The notes: generated from the sequence alone by a model not told the origin. A DNA stretch of 64,000 bases from JBBSUQ01 sp964389755 (GCA_964389755.1 CAYMEW010000012.1:1-64000), one strand, 5' to 3'. Shown: positions 8,729 to 17,283, counted from the stretch's first letter. Made by a program: numbers and translations.

Positions 8729-9133
8729 TCAGACCGATTTTTTATCAAGCAGGTTCAGGGCTTTGAGCATTTGTTCCGGAATTTCAATGGATCGTTGTGT
8801 GGCACTGTCAAAACAAACCATCACGGAGGATCCGGTTGTACAGATCTCGTCGTTCACTTTCAGTTCATAGTAAAATTCGAAACTCTTCGTGCCGACATGC
8901 GCCAGGTACAGGTAAATTTCAGGTGTATCGTTGAGCAGCACGGGCCGGTTGTATTCCACGACATTTTTTACAAGCAGTACGCCACTTGTACGCCAGTCCC
9001 ACTGTGTTCCGAGCAACTGGTTGAAATAATAAACGCGTGCATATTCAAAATACGTCAGGTAAACGGAATTATTAACGTGTCCCATGACGTCGAGGTCGGC
9101 AAAACGAACCTGAATTCGGGCTGGTTTCATCAT
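8729..9133 (-). CDS. Acyl-CoA thioesterase (4HBT hot-dog fold, YbgC/FadM type)
   Basis: A 134-residue single hot-dog domain protein. The family active-site segment RFADLDVMGHVNNSVYL (residues 9-25) has the catalytic Asp of the YbgC/FadM group and is followed by the long hot-dog helix (YFEYARVYYF). It should hydrolyse acyl-CoA or acyl-ACP thioesters; chain length is not readable. It is the last gene of the five-gene operon running from 13612 and overlaps the CapD-like gene by the four bases ATGA, so a role in acyl supply or removal for the same surface product is possible. Confidence 0.85.
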   Translation of the reverse strand: MMKPARIQVRFADLDVMGHVNNSVYLTYFEYARVYYFNQLLGTQWDWRTSGVLLVKNVVEYNRPVLLNDTPEIYLYLAHVGTKSFEFYYELKVNDEICTTGSSVMVCFDSATQRSIEIPEQMLKALNLLDKKSV

Positions 9134-11010
9134 TTTTTGTCTAATTTTTCGAATTCGGAGTTATTACTTACAAACTCCGGGACAATTTGTTTCATTTTGG
9201 CCACCATCGCGTGGTTTTCCTGGGTACGGATCAGGTCGATCAGTTCTTCGATCAGTTCCTGGCTGTTGAAGTCGGATGCTCTTTCACGCGCTTTCAGGAT
9301 CTGTGGATGATGCGTGGGCAATGTATTTTCCGTATCGGAAAGCAGTTCTTCATATAGCTTTTCACCCGGCCTTAAACCGATTACTTTGATCTCAATATCC
9401 TTTCCAAGTTCGAGTCCGCTTAAACGGATCATGTTCTTCGCCAGGTCGATGATACGAACTGATTCTCCCATGTCAAAAACGAAGATCTCTCCTCCCTCAC
9501 CCATCGTTCCGGCTTCCAGCACGAGTTGACACGCTTCGGGAATGGTCATAAAGTACCGCGTGATACGTTCGTCGGTAATTGTTACCGGACCGCCATTTTC
9601 GATCTGACGCTGAAAAAGCGGGATAACCGAACCGTTGGAGCCCAGTACATTTCCGAAGCGCGTGGTAATGAATCGCGTCGAAGCGTTTGAATTCCGACTC
9701 TGCGCATACAATTCCGCGATGCGTTTTGAAGCCCCCATCACGTTTGTCGGGTTCACCGCCTTATCCGTGGAGATCATCACGAATTTCCGCACAGAGTGAT
9801 CGATTGCCGCATCAGCCAGGATACGTGTGCCGAGCACATTGGTCATCACGGCTTCTGCCGGATTATCTTCCATGAGCGGAACGTGTTTGTAGGCGGCTGC
9901 ATGAAAAACGATTTCCGGGAGATACGTCCGGAACAGGTGGCGCATGCGCACATCGTTGCAAATATCACCGATCACGATCTCGTGTGCCAGGTTCGGAAAA
10001 AAACTGCGTAATTCGATCTGCAGATCGTAAAGTGCAGACTCCGCCTGATCCAGTAAAACCAGTAACTGCGGTTCGTAACCTGCAATTTGCCGGACCATTC
10101 CGCTACCGATCGATCCTGCGGCACCGGTGACCAGGACGACTTTTCCGCGCAAATCCTCGGCGATCTTTTGTTCATCGAGCCGGATAGGATCACGCCCGAG
10201 CAGGTCTTCAATCTTTACTTTCCCGATCTGGCGCGGCGAAAACTCCCCGTTGATCCAGCTTTTCGGGTTCGGCACTTTTGTAACGGTCACTTTGTGTGAC
10301 AGGGCCGTTTCAATAAGTTGACGGACATTCTTTTCACCTGGTTTCTGGATGGCAATAATTACCTGTGAAATCTCATGTTCATCTAAGAGGCGCCCGAGAT
10401 CTTCCGTGGGATAGATGCGTATCCCTTCCACCCGCGTACCGTGCAGTTTCCGGTTATCATCGAGGAAGCCGACGATCGTATAATTGATACGCTGATCTTT
10501 TTCAATTGTTCGCTTGGTGATCAGGCCTGAAATTCCGGCTCCGTAAATCAGGATACTCTCATTAGACTTCTTACTTTTCACCGATTCCAGGTACAACAAC
10601 TTGATAGCAAAGCGCGAAGCAATCATTAAAAAGGTGGTGGTCAAAAACTCAATGAAGAGCACGGAAGTCGGAAAAAGAAAATAACCGTCGAAGAAAAAAT
10701 AGCGAATGAGTCCGCACACGAAGAACAACACAGACCCCGTAAGTACCGCACCGAAAACGCGTTTCACGTCTTCCGTGGAAGTGTGACGAATGAGTCCTTT
10801 GTGAATCCGGAAAATAAAAAATACGCTGAAACGGATGATGAAGAATAGCAGGATGGATTTCGAAAGAATACTCCATTCCCTGCTGATCAGATTGAAATCG
10901 GCACGCAGGTCGAAACGGATCAGGTAAGCAAAAACGAGCGAGAAAAAGGAGATCAGCAAGTCAATGATGATGATCATCCAGCGCGGTGTACTCGTCTTTG
11001 GCAGCAACAT
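9130..11010 (-). CDS. CapD/WbpM-like nucleotide-sugar 4,6-dehydratase (FlaA1 family)
   Basis: A 626-residue membrane-anchored enzyme acting on UDP-sugars (typically UDP-GlcNAc to a 4-keto-6-deoxy sugar) for surface polysaccharide. The N-terminus has about four transmembrane helices (about 10-130), then a CoA-binding-like Rossmann region (about 145-270) and the catalytic SDR domain with GAAGSIGSGMV (about 300-310), ISTDKAVNPTNVMGASKR and a FGNVLGSNGSV segment. Length and layout fit the long PglF/WbpM/CapD group rather than short FlaA1. It sits between an SDR and a thioesterase in the operon. Confidence 0.92.
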   Translation of the reverse strand: MLLPKTSTPRWMIIIIDLLISFFSLVFAYLIRFDLRADFNLISREWSILSKSILLFFIIRFSVFFIFRIHKGLIRHTSTEDVKRVFGAVLTGSVLFFVCGLIRYFFFDGYFLFPTSVLFIEFLTTTFLMIASRFAIKLLYLESVKSKKSNESILIYGAGISGLITKRTIEKDQRINYTIVGFLDDNRKLHGTRVEGIRIYPTEDLGRLLDEHEISQVIIAIQKPGEKNVRQLIETALSHKVTVTKVPNPKSWINGEFSPRQIGKVKIEDLLGRDPIRLDEQKIAEDLRGKVVLVTGAAGSIGSGMVRQIAGYEPQLLVLLDQAESALYDLQIELRSFFPNLAHEIVIGDICNDVRMRHLFRTYLPEIVFHAAAYKHVPLMEDNPAEAVMTNVLGTRILADAAIDHSVRKFVMISTDKAVNPTNVMGASKRIAELYAQSRNSNASTRFITTRFGNVLGSNGSVIPLFQRQIENGGPVTITDERITRYFMTIPEACQLVLEAGTMGEGGEIFVFDMGESVRIIDLAKNMIRLSGLELGKDIEIKVIGLRPGEKLYEELLSDTENTLPTHHPQILKARERASDFNSQELIEELIDLIRTQENHAMVAKMKQIVPEFVSNNSEFEKLDKK

Positions 11011-11037
11011 AAGTTTAAAATTAATAAGAAATCAGTG

Positions 11038-11751
11038 TTAACTGAACAATCCGCCATTTAAATTAATGGTCTGCCCGGTCACGTACGACGCTTCGTCCGA
11101 AAGCAGGTATTCGATCGTTTTACTCACCGTATCCGGATTACCGAGCCTGTTGCAGGGAATATCGGATATGATCGCGCGTTGCATGTCTTCCGGTACATCT
11201 TCGATGATTCCGACGTTGAAATAACCGAGCGCCAGTACATTCACTGTGATCTTTTTAGGCGCCAGTTCACGGGCAAGGGTTTTGGTAAGTCCGATCAGGC
11301 CGGCCTTGGAAGCTGCGTAAGCCGCCGTTCCGGGAAAACCGGTTTGCGCGACCACCGAAGAAATGTTTATGATCCGTCCACGCGCTTTTTCACGCAGGTG
11401 CGGAATGGCAGCTTTACACACGTAGAACGGGGCATCGAGGTTCACAGCCATCGTTTTTTTCCAGATCGCGGCTTCGGTTTTCCACGACATTGAACTGTAG
11501 GAAACCCCTGCATTGTTGATCACGATATCAAGCCGGCCAAAAGCATTCATCACTTCCGCAATGAGTTGAATCGCCGCTTCCTCTCGCGTGAGGTCGGCCT
11601 GGAAATGCCGGATCGACTCGTTTTCCGCGAGCGCAACGGCTGTATTGTTGTAATGTAGCGCCAGCGCATAATCCTGTTGGGCGAACCAACGGGCGACAGC
11701 GAGACCCATGGCACCCGAAGCGCCGGTGATCAGCATCACTTTCTTTTCCAT
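11038..11751 (-). CDS. Short-chain dehydrogenase/reductase (FabG-like)
   Basis: A 237-residue classical SDR. It has the NAD(P) motif TGASGAMG (residues 8-15), NNAG, the SS-V-A-Q-T-G strand with catalytic Ser and YAASK (Tyr, Lys), and the C-terminal GQTINLNGG seen in 3-oxoacyl-ACP reductases. I start at the ATG at 11751 (MEKKVMLITG); a longer reading frame reaching 11784 adds 11 residues without family similarity. The start overlaps the upstream acyltransferase-like gene by 16 bases. With a thioesterase and a transferase in the same operon it may reduce an acyl or sugar keto group rather than serve bulk fatty-acid synthesis. Confidence 0.85.
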   Translation of the reverse strand: MEKKVMLITGASGAMGLAVARWFAQQDYALALHYNNTAVALAENESIRHFQADLTREEAAIQLIAEVMNAFGRLDIVINNAGVSYSSMSWKTEAAIWKKTMAVNLDAPFYVCKAAIPHLREKARGRIINISSVVAQTGFPGTAAYAASKAGLIGLTKTLARELAPKKITVNVLALGYFNVGIIEDVPEDMQRAIISDIPCNRLGNPDTVSKTIEYLLSDEASYVTGQTINLNGGLFS

Positions 11752-12629
11752 CTTGTTCGTAGTTTTTTCAGCACGCGAAACCAAAGCGGACCGTTATCGA
11801 TGGAATACCGGTAACAGTATGCATCAGCAGCGCCCAAATTTAAGTTAAATCGACGTACTCCGGGCACATCGGAACCACCGAAATCAAAAAGCTTCCCGGA
11901 AGCGAGTGTTTCCGAAATTTTCTGATCCATCAGGGCGTACATCGCACCGTGCTTTCGTGCCCCTTCGGATGCTGCTCCTTTTAGGTAAATGACGCATTTC
12001 GCATCCTTCATGAAAAACATACCTCCCTGCACTTCCCATTCATTACAAATATGAACTATTTCCAGGAGTTCCGATTGCAAAAGTACATTTACGAGTTCTT
12101 TTAACTTATTAATATACAAATTATCAAACTCTTTTACTTTATGTTTTAATTCAGATTCTATCCACTGAAAAACAGGTTCCGGATCCCTGGAAATCCGAAA
12201 CTCATAGCTTTGTTTTTGGAACTTTTTAAGCATCCGCTTTGCCTGCGAGTTCAGCGCCTGTCGCGCACCGGGAGTAATGAACTGGAACTTTTTTTCTTCC
12301 GTTGGTACGCCGGGAATTTTCCGGTTCAAAACAGCACTGACGGTTGGAAAATGCTGCAATAATAAAGTGTACGCATCCGAACTCCAACGTTCCGGGAAAA
12401 GCACTTCCAATTGCCTGCAAAATAGCGGAACATACAATGTTTTAACTCCCAAACGAAGGGTATAAGGCAGCGCTATTCCAAATGAAAAGTCAGGATCGAC
12501 TAACACACACCAGTTTTCAGCCGTCGCATCCAGGTATGTCACAGAAGAAAAGAGTGTTGCAGACGACTCCTTTCGACGCAACTCTTCCCACTTCTCAACA
12601 TCCAGTTCCGCGCGTTCGATCAATTGCAT
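11736..12629 (-). CDS. FemAB/GNAT-like transferase
   Basis: A 297-residue protein resembling the GNAT/FemAB-like group common in Bacteroidota glycan loci. The C-terminal half carries the diagnostic pattern: GGMFFMKDAKCVIYLKGAASEGARK (a strand-turn binding segment, split here over about 210-235), ALMDQKISETLA helix and FDFGGSDVPGVRRFNLNLGA-type end, which in this family contains the acyl-CoA or aminoacyl acceptor site. The donor and acceptor are unknown; transfer of an acyl or aminoacyl group to a surface sugar is inferred from the operon. Overlaps both neighbours (10 and 16 bases). Confidence 0.7.
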   Translation of the reverse strand: MQLIERAELDVEKWEELRRKESSATLFSSVTYLDATAENWCVLVDPDFSFGIALPYTLRLGVKTLYVPLFCRQLEVLFPERWSSDAYTLLLQHFPTVSAVLNRKIPGVPTEEKKFQFITPGARQALNSQAKRMLKKFQKQSYEFRISRDPEPVFQWIESELKHKVKEFDNLYINKLKELVNVLLQSELLEIVHICNEWEVQGGMFFMKDAKCVIYLKGAASEGARKHGAMYALMDQKISETLASGKLFDFGGSDVPGVRRFNLNLGAADAYCYRYSIDNGPLWFRVLKKLRTRWKRK

Positions 12630-13612
12630 ACGGAACGGTTAAACGTGGTAAACTCATGTTGATTGTGCGTTTCGCGGATAAATGCTTCGAGTGCCTGAAG
12701 TGAATAACGCGTGTTGCATTTCGGATGACCGATGATGACCAGTTTGTCATGACCCAGCTTCATATGCTCGCGCAAGGCACTTTTGAGCGCCGAAGCGTAG
12801 TAGCCGTCCGAACTGATGTGCTGGTCCGTAAAATGTGTAAGTACGGAACGTTTACGACCGGGTTGCGCCAAAAAGTAACCGTCTCCGAGCATTTTGTGTC
12901 TTTTCGGGAACAAGCGTCCGAGTACATAAAGCCGCCAGTAAAAAAGCGGGCTGTATCTGCGTGAAGAAATGGGCACTTCCATGAAACGACCATCCGGATT
13001 TTCAATGCAGACGTCGTTATCAAAGCGATAAGCAGATTTGCGCGGAGCCATTCGGAAGTCGTAAGCGTATTCACCGGATTCGAAATAGCCGCCCGGAAAA
13101 ACACTGCTGTCGGCACAAATACCATTCTTTTCAAAAGCGGTTTTCAGGTGGTCAAAAGGTTGTATGCACCAGCCACCTGCACGAAAAGTTGTTACGCGCT
13201 GCCCTGAAAGTTCTTCCAGTAAAACGCGGGCGTCGGTAAAATGCCTCAGCATCGTTTCCGAATCAAAATCAATGGCCTTGTAGTTCCCGGCTACATTCAG
13301 CTGCCAACTCCCGTTACTGTACACGGATCGCATCCAGTGCGGATGCAGGTGCAACTGTACTTCGCAGCCACTTTGAACAATTTCCCCGATCTGTTTGGTG
13401 ATCGCTTCGTAGTCCTTTTGCAGATCCTCATTCCCGGCGCGCAGTTCATTCAGCTTCAGTACGTACGACATATCCACAAAAAAAGTCATCGGAATGCCGT
13501 ATTTCCGTGCCATAGCGAGCAGCGCATCCGTTTGCCGGATCATACTGACTGGAACCGTACCTGTTTGGGTACCGAAAAACAACTCGTAATCAAATGTCAG
13601 AAAAAGCTGCAT
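12620..13612 (-). CDS. Polysaccharide deacetylase-like protein (NodB-fold)
   Basis: A 330-residue protein with NodB-type features: an N-terminal TFDYE (residues 7-11, equivalent of the TFDD metal motif), HLHPHW (metal-binding His pair, about 102-107), and RAGGW (about 155-159). No signal peptide, so it should act in the cytoplasm, like sugar deacetylases of glycan pathways. The second Asp of the canonical TFDD motif is replaced (DYE), a feature seen in a sub-branch of the family; activity is thus likely but not certain. First gene of the minus-strand five-gene operon; no clear minus-7 box is visible upstream. Confidence 0.75.
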   Translation of the reverse strand: MQLFLTFDYELFFGTQTGTVPVSMIRQTDALLAMARKYGIPMTFFVDMSYVLKLNELRAGNEDLQKDYEAITKQIGEIVQSGCEVQLHLHPHWMRSVYSNGSWQLNVAGNYKAIDFDSETMLRHFTDARVLLEELSGQRVTTFRAGGWCIQPFDHLKTAFEKNGICADSSVFPGGYFESGEYAYDFRMAPRKSAYRFDNDVCIENPDGRFMEVPISSRRYSPLFYWRLYVLGRLFPKRHKMLGDGYFLAQPGRKRSVLTHFTDQHISSDGYYASALKSALREHMKLGHDKLVIIGHPKCNTRYSLQALEAFIRETHNQHEFTTFNRSVCN

Positions 13613-13703
13613 CGGGCGAATTTATCAATATTGCTCGAAATCGAAGCTAAAAGCGCAAAAAAGGGATAAAAGTAAACGTAGACAGGCACAAAATGGAAAA
13701 AAG

Positions 13704-13940
13704 AAAAAAACCCATGCAGGTTGGTTTTCTGAAGCTTCAGAAAACACGTTTAGGATTGCCGGGATTCGCTGTAATCCGCTGTTTGGAAATTTTTCCTCTG
13801 TCGTAAAAACGACTGCGGCCCGCCATTAAATCCCTGAGTCGCTCCTTAAGGTCATAATTGTTAAGCTTCAAGAGTGAACTGCATGGGCTCCCGCTCAGCG
13901 GGATGGGGTCTCTTTACTGCATCTGACAGCCGTACCCTTA
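13704..13940 (-). ncRNA. Probable structured non-coding RNA (identity unknown, 6S-like possible)
   Basis: The gene-free stretch 13612-14062 has no ORF support but strong RNA signals on the minus strand. A perfect minus-7 box (TATCTTTG, 13951-13944) predicts a start near 13938. The transcript would open with GUUAAG pairing with CUUAAC at 13865-13860; inside are the hairpin UCCCGC-UGA-GCGGGA (13903-13889), AAGAG/CUCUU pairing, CGACU/AGUCG pairing, and small hairpins near 13799-13812 and 13784-13795. A 22-bp perfect palindrome (13724-13745) follows, and then CUGCAUGGG plus seven U (13719-13704). CCCAUGCAG (13887-13879) can pair with that last stretch. Length near 235 fits 6S RNA loosely; hallmark motifs of tmRNA, RNase P and SRP RNA are absent. 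Confidence 0.55.
13724..13745 (-). terminator. Perfect 22-bp palindrome, likely terminator of the ncRNA
   Basis: GTTTTCTGAAG followed directly by its exact reverse complement. On the minus strand it is followed after 13 bases by seven T (13710-13704) and more T-rich sequence. The gap to the T-run is long for a classic terminator, so the alternative is that the long-range CUGCAUGGG stem abutting the T-run is the terminating hairpin. Confidence 0.5.
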
Positions 13941-13943
13941 ACA

Positions 13944-13951
13944 CAAAGATA
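13944..13951 (-). promoter_or_regulatory. minus-7 promoter box of the ncRNA
   Basis: Minus-strand TATCTTTG, an exact TAnnTTTG match. No minus-strand ORF begins downstream within 300 bases, so it most likely drives the RNA. Confidence 0.6.
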
Positions 13952-14035
13952 CGGTTTTTTTCCGCTTCTCAGACCGTTCATATACTAAATTTACCTGTCG
14001 GAATGTTTCCCTTGCGAAGGTGTCTGCAATTGCCC

Positions 14036-14043
14036 TATCTTAG
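14036..14043 (+). promoter_or_regulatory. Possible minus-7 box of the serine hydrolase gene
   Basis: TATCTTAG differs from TAnnTTTG by one base and has a TTG 21 bases upstream (14012-14014), near the usual minus-33 spacing. The ATG follows at 14062. Confidence 0.35.
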
Positions 14044-14061
14044 CACAAAGAACAAGACACT

Positions 14062-15384
14062 ATGCGAACACGATTTATAGCTTTACTTGCTTGTGCAATC
14101 GGCTTTTCTCAGGGCTCATTTTCACAGGATCTCGATGCGGAAAAACTCGACCGTTACCTGGAAACCCTTGCTCAGAACAATAAATTCATGGGTTCTGTTG
14201 CACTATCCCGCAACGGGCAGGTTATTTATCAAAAATCGGTCGGATTTCGCGTTGTGGAAGAGCAGCTGCGTGCCGATGAAAATTCAAAATACCGGATCGG
14301 TTCGATCTCGAAAACCTTCACGACCGTACTTATATTCAAGGCGGTGGAAGCTAAAAAACTGCAACTTGATGAAACCATCGACAAGTGGTTTCCGACGATT
14401 CCGAATGCTAAAAAGATTACAGTCGGACAATTACTTCAGCACCGAAGCGGGATCCATAATTTCACCAACGATCCGGAATACTTAAACTGGAATACCGAAC
14501 CGCAAAGCCGTGATCAGCAGGTTGAGCGAATTGCACGCGGCGGCAGCGATTTCAAGCCCGACAGCAAAGCCGAATACAGCAACTCGAACTTCGTGTTACT
14601 TACTTACATCCTGGAAGATCAGTTCGGTGAACCGTATTCCACCCTGATCGAACGCTATATTACGCAACCGGCCGGGCTGAAAAACACGGCGGTCGGAAAG
14701 CGGATCGATCCGAATTCGGACGAGTGTTACTCCTACAGTTTCAACGGTGAATGGCAACGCGAAGCGGAAACCGATATGTCGGTACCTGTCGGAGCCGGCG
14801 CGATCATTTCGACGCCTACAGACCTGACGCGCTTCAGCCAGGCGTTATTTACCGGTAAACTGCTCTCCGCCAAAAGTCTAGAAAAGATGCAATCCGTGCG
14901 CGACGGTTACGGAATGGGACTCTTCCAGATGCCTTTTGATTCGCGAAAAGGATTCGGACACACCGGTAGCATTGACGGGTTCAATTCGATATTCAGCTAT
15001 TTTCTGTCAGACAGTCTTTCCTTCGCCATCCTCTCCAACGGGCTCAATTACGACCTGAACACAATTGCGATCAATGTTCTGAATGCGGCTTTCGGCAAAG
15101 CATACGAAATCCCGGACTTCCGGAAAGTCGAAGTAAGTGAAAAATTACTGAAGCAGTATTCCGGGGTTTACAGTTCGGAAAGTTTTCCGCTCAAAATCAC
15201 GATCTCGCACGAAGCGGGTACATTGATCGCACAGGCAACGGGACAGTCGGCTTTCCCGCTGGAGGCCACGGATGATCACACTTTTCGTTTCGACCGTGCC
15301 GGGATCGTTCTCACTTTTGATAAAAAGTCCGAAAGCATGACCCTGGAACAAAACGGCATGACATTTACACTGGAAAAAGAATAA
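14062..15384 (+). CDS. Exported serine hydrolase (class C beta-lactamase/DD-peptidase fold)
   Basis: A 440-residue protein with a signal peptide (about 1-21, cleavage near SFSQ). The penicillin-binding fold is intact: SISK (SxxK, about residues 85-88), EYSNSN (YxN, about 173) and HTGSIDG (HTG, about 302). A C-terminal lipocalin-like extension of about 80 residues (from about 355) is typical of the Bacteroidota beta-lactamase-related family. These proteins are usually peptidases or esterases acting on D-amino acid peptides, not resistance enzymes; I do not claim antibiotic hydrolysis. Monocistronic, divergent from the ncRNA. Confidence 0.9.
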   Translation: MRTRFIALLACAIGFSQGSFSQDLDAEKLDRYLETLAQNNKFMGSVALSRNGQVIYQKSVGFRVVEEQLRADENSKYRIGSISKTFTTVLIFKAVEAKKLQLDETIDKWFPTIPNAKKITVGQLLQHRSGIHNFTNDPEYLNWNTEPQSRDQQVERIARGGSDFKPDSKAEYSNSNFVLLTYILEDQFGEPYSTLIERYITQPAGLKNTAVGKRIDPNSDECYSYSFNGEWQREAETDMSVPVGAGAIISTPTDLTRFSQALFTGKLLSAKSLEKMQSVRDGYGMGLFQMPFDSRKGFGHTGSIDGFNSIFSYFLSDSLSFAILSNGLNYDLNTIAINVLNAAFGKAYEIPDFRKVEVSEKLLKQYSGVYSSESFPLKITISHEAGTLIAQATGQSAFPLEATDDHTFRFDRAGIVLTFDKKSESMTLEQNGMTFTLEKE

Positions 15385-15437
15385 AGATCTGATTTAGTCG
15401 CTGAATCGTTCGCAGACCGTTGCCGGAATAAAGTAAG

Positions 15438-16244
15438 TTAAAGCGCTTCGATCTTTCGCAGTTTTTCCTGCAACTGCTGCAGGCGTTCGGTTGATTGTTT
15501 CAGCACATCTTCCGAAACGCAGATATCGTCATTTTGAACTTCGAGTTCGCGGTTCTTATTTTCAACCGTCTGTAACTCCTGCTGTTTGCTCCGGCTTCCG
15601 CTTTCAATCTGTCGGTTCATACGAAGGATACGTGGCTCAAGGCGTTCACGTCTGCGTTCAAGCCTGGATATCCGGTTCTCGGATCGGCTGATGTCCTTTT
15701 CAATCCGCCTGCGCGTCCGGTGCTCTGATTCCAGTATGTCACGATCAGTCTGTACGGCCTGTTCCTGGAAACGGATCGCCTCGTTCATTTTGTCGCTGTA
15801 AAATTGCTTTGCAAAATCGTGAAGTACCGTTTTCAGATAATGTAGTTCCTCGTTCAGCAAATTGTCATTCTCTTCTCTCCGGTCTTCTTTAACCGGATAA
15901 AGCAGCACCACCAGCGTTTCCTTCCCTTCGCGCATTTCCACTTCCGATTCCAGGTTAAATACGTGCAAGCCCCACGAACTATGCATTAATTCGTCACCGT
16001 GCGAATTTCGTCCGAGTCCGCCGACCTTAAAATGATAATTTTTTTTCAGGAAATCCTGCCAGGCTTTGTTGATCTCCTTGCCAGTACCCACGTTGAACGC
16101 GATTTGATATTCGGTCGTGATCGCATGCTTTTTTCGGGCCGGCGCAGATACGATATCGAGCCGTTCGGGCACTTCAAAATCTTCTTGGCAAAAAACACTG
16201 TTCAGCGCAAAGAAAACGAATAATAGCGAAGACAGAATGCGCAT
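15438..16244 (-). CDS. Secreted coiled-coil protein of unknown function
   Basis: A 268-residue protein with a signal peptide (about 1-19, cleavage after VFCQ). The middle (about 35-150) is mixed; the C-terminal 110 residues are a long Arg/Glu-rich coiled coil (RRIEKDISRSENRISRLE and on to the end). I recognise no family; there is no enzymatic motif. It lies 3 bases downstream of the LapA-like gene and is probably co-transcribed, suggesting an envelope role. Confidence 0.75.
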   Translation of the reverse strand: MRILSSLLFVFFALNSVFCQEDFEVPERLDIVSAPARKKHAITTEYQIAFNVGTGKEINKAWQDFLKKNYHFKVGGLGRNSHGDELMHSSWGLHVFNLESEVEMREGKETLVVLLYPVKEDRREENDNLLNEELHYLKTVLHDFAKQFYSDKMNEAIRFQEQAVQTDRDILESEHRTRRRIEKDISRSENRISRLERRRERLEPRILRMNRQIESGSRSKQQELQTVENKNRELEVQNDDICVSEDVLKQSTERLQQLQEKLRKIEAL

Positions 16245-16247
16245 GTT

Positions 16248-16544
16248 TCACAGGGAATTATGACGATCTCCCACGTATTGTTCGATCTTTTTGCGCAATT
16301 CTTCAATTTGCTTGTCCTTGCGTTTGAACTTGCGGTAGTCGAACAGGGATGCGATCAGGTAGCCCACGACCATTGAAAGAATGATCAACAGCGTCAGGGA
16401 GATCTCAAAACGCGTAAATACGAGGCTGAAGACCACCGCCTTTCGGTTTTGAATTGCAAATATCAATAGTAAAACACCGAGTACAACCCCCGCAATCAGC
16501 CTGATTTTTCTCCCGGTTGAAATATTTTTCCAGTATTCTTTCAT
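16248..16544 (-). CDS. LapA-domain (DUF1049-like) small membrane protein
   Basis: A 98-residue protein with two transmembrane helices (about 15-33 and 45-66) separated by a short loop (FAIQNRKAVVFSLVF, the LapA/YciS signature pattern of a helix ending in QN then a strand), and a basic cytoplasmic helix (KFKRKDKQIEELRKKI) at the C-terminus. LapA proteins assist lipopolysaccharide assembly in Proteobacteria; the role in Bacteroidota is not established. First gene of a two-gene unit with 15438-16244. Confidence 0.8.
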   Translation of the reverse strand: MKEYWKNISTGRKIRLIAGVVLGVLLLIFAIQNRKAVVFSLVFTRFEISLTLLIILSMVVGYLIASLFDYRKFKRKDKQIEELRKKIEQYVGDRHNSL

Positions 16545-16641
16545 AGTCGCGTAACAATTCTAAAGGTAATTTGTTTTTCGGCAATTGCCCCGAAAATCGC
16601 GTTAAATTACATTAAAGCGTTTTCCGTCAACCCAAAAAAGC

Positions 16642-16649
16642 TATCTTTG
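16642..16649 (+). promoter_or_regulatory. minus-7 promoter box of efp
   Basis: TATCTTTG (exact TAnnTTTG) 20 bases before the efp ATG at 16670. Confidence 0.65.
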
Positions 16650-16669
16650 CGGCAACATTAAAGACAAAA

Positions 16670-17236
16670 ATGGCAACTACCGCAGATATTAAAAATGGTT
16701 TGTGCATCAAGCACAATGACAAGTTATTTCAGATCATCGAATTTCAGCACGTGAAACCCGGGAAAGGTCCTGCTTTCGTTCGTACTAAGATGCGCCAGAT
16801 CGAAACGGGGAAGGTACTCGATCATACATTCTCAGCCGGACACAAAATTGAGCCGGTCCGTATTGAGAACCGTGAATACCAGTACCTCTACCAGGAAGGT
16901 GATAACTTCATCTTCATGAACAACGAATCATTCGAGCAAATTCCGATCCCGCTCAACATGGTGGAAAAACCGGACTTCCTTTCCGAAGGAATGACCTGCA
17001 ACATCCTTTTCCACGCGGATGAAGAACTGCCGCTTGTAGTAGACCTGCCAATGCACATCATTTCGGAAGTGACGTATACCGAACCGGGTGTAAAAGGTGA
17101 TACCGCCACAAACTCACTTAAACCGGCAACAATCGCGACCGGCGCGGAAGTTCGCGTACCGCTTTTCATCGACATGGGTGAAACCATCAAGATCGATACG
17201 CGCACCGGGGTGTACGTGGAACGTGTGAAAAATTAA
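16670..17236 (+). CDS. efp: Elongation factor P
   Basis: Rescues ribosomes stalled on polyproline stretches. The 188-residue protein has all three beta domains; the modified loop reads KPGKGPAFVR with Lys32 at the tip, equivalent to the residue that is lysylated or otherwise modified in other bacteria. The C-terminal signature (IDTRTGVYVER, about 175-185) is present. Own promoter upstream and a strong terminator directly behind. Confidence 0.98.
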   Translation: MATTADIKNGLCIKHNDKLFQIIEFQHVKPGKGPAFVRTKMRQIETGKVLDHTFSAGHKIEPVRIENREYQYLYQEGDNFIFMNNESFEQIPIPLNMVEKPDFLSEGMTCNILFHADEELPLVVDLPMHIISEVTYTEPGVKGDTATNSLKPATIATGAEVRVPLFIDMGETIKIDTRTGVYVERVKN

Positions 17237-17250
17237 TCTTTTCGAAGAAA

Positions 17251-17283
17251 TACCGGAAGGGAGCCTGTCGGTTCCCTTTTTTT
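17251..17283 (+). terminator. Intrinsic terminator of efp, touching the next start codon
   Basis: Stem GGGAGCC (17259-17265) / GGTTCCC (17270-17276) with one G-U pair, loop TGTC, then seven T (17277-17283). The next ATG (17284) follows the last T directly, so the alpha/beta hydrolase has no separate leader unless transcripts read through. Confidence 0.9.

Noticed and set aside
13690..13945. tmRNA, RNase P RNA or SRP RNA as identity of the minus-strand RNA
   Set aside because: No TTCGAATCC-type acceptor end or tag frame (tmRNA), no GAGGAAAGUCC core (RNase P), no GGUCAGG/GGAA/AGCAG loop pattern (SRP RNA).
14062..15384. Reading the serine hydrolase as an antibiotic-resistance beta-lactamase
   Set aside because: Only the generic fold motifs are shared; Bacteroidota members of this type are usually peptidase or esterase-like.
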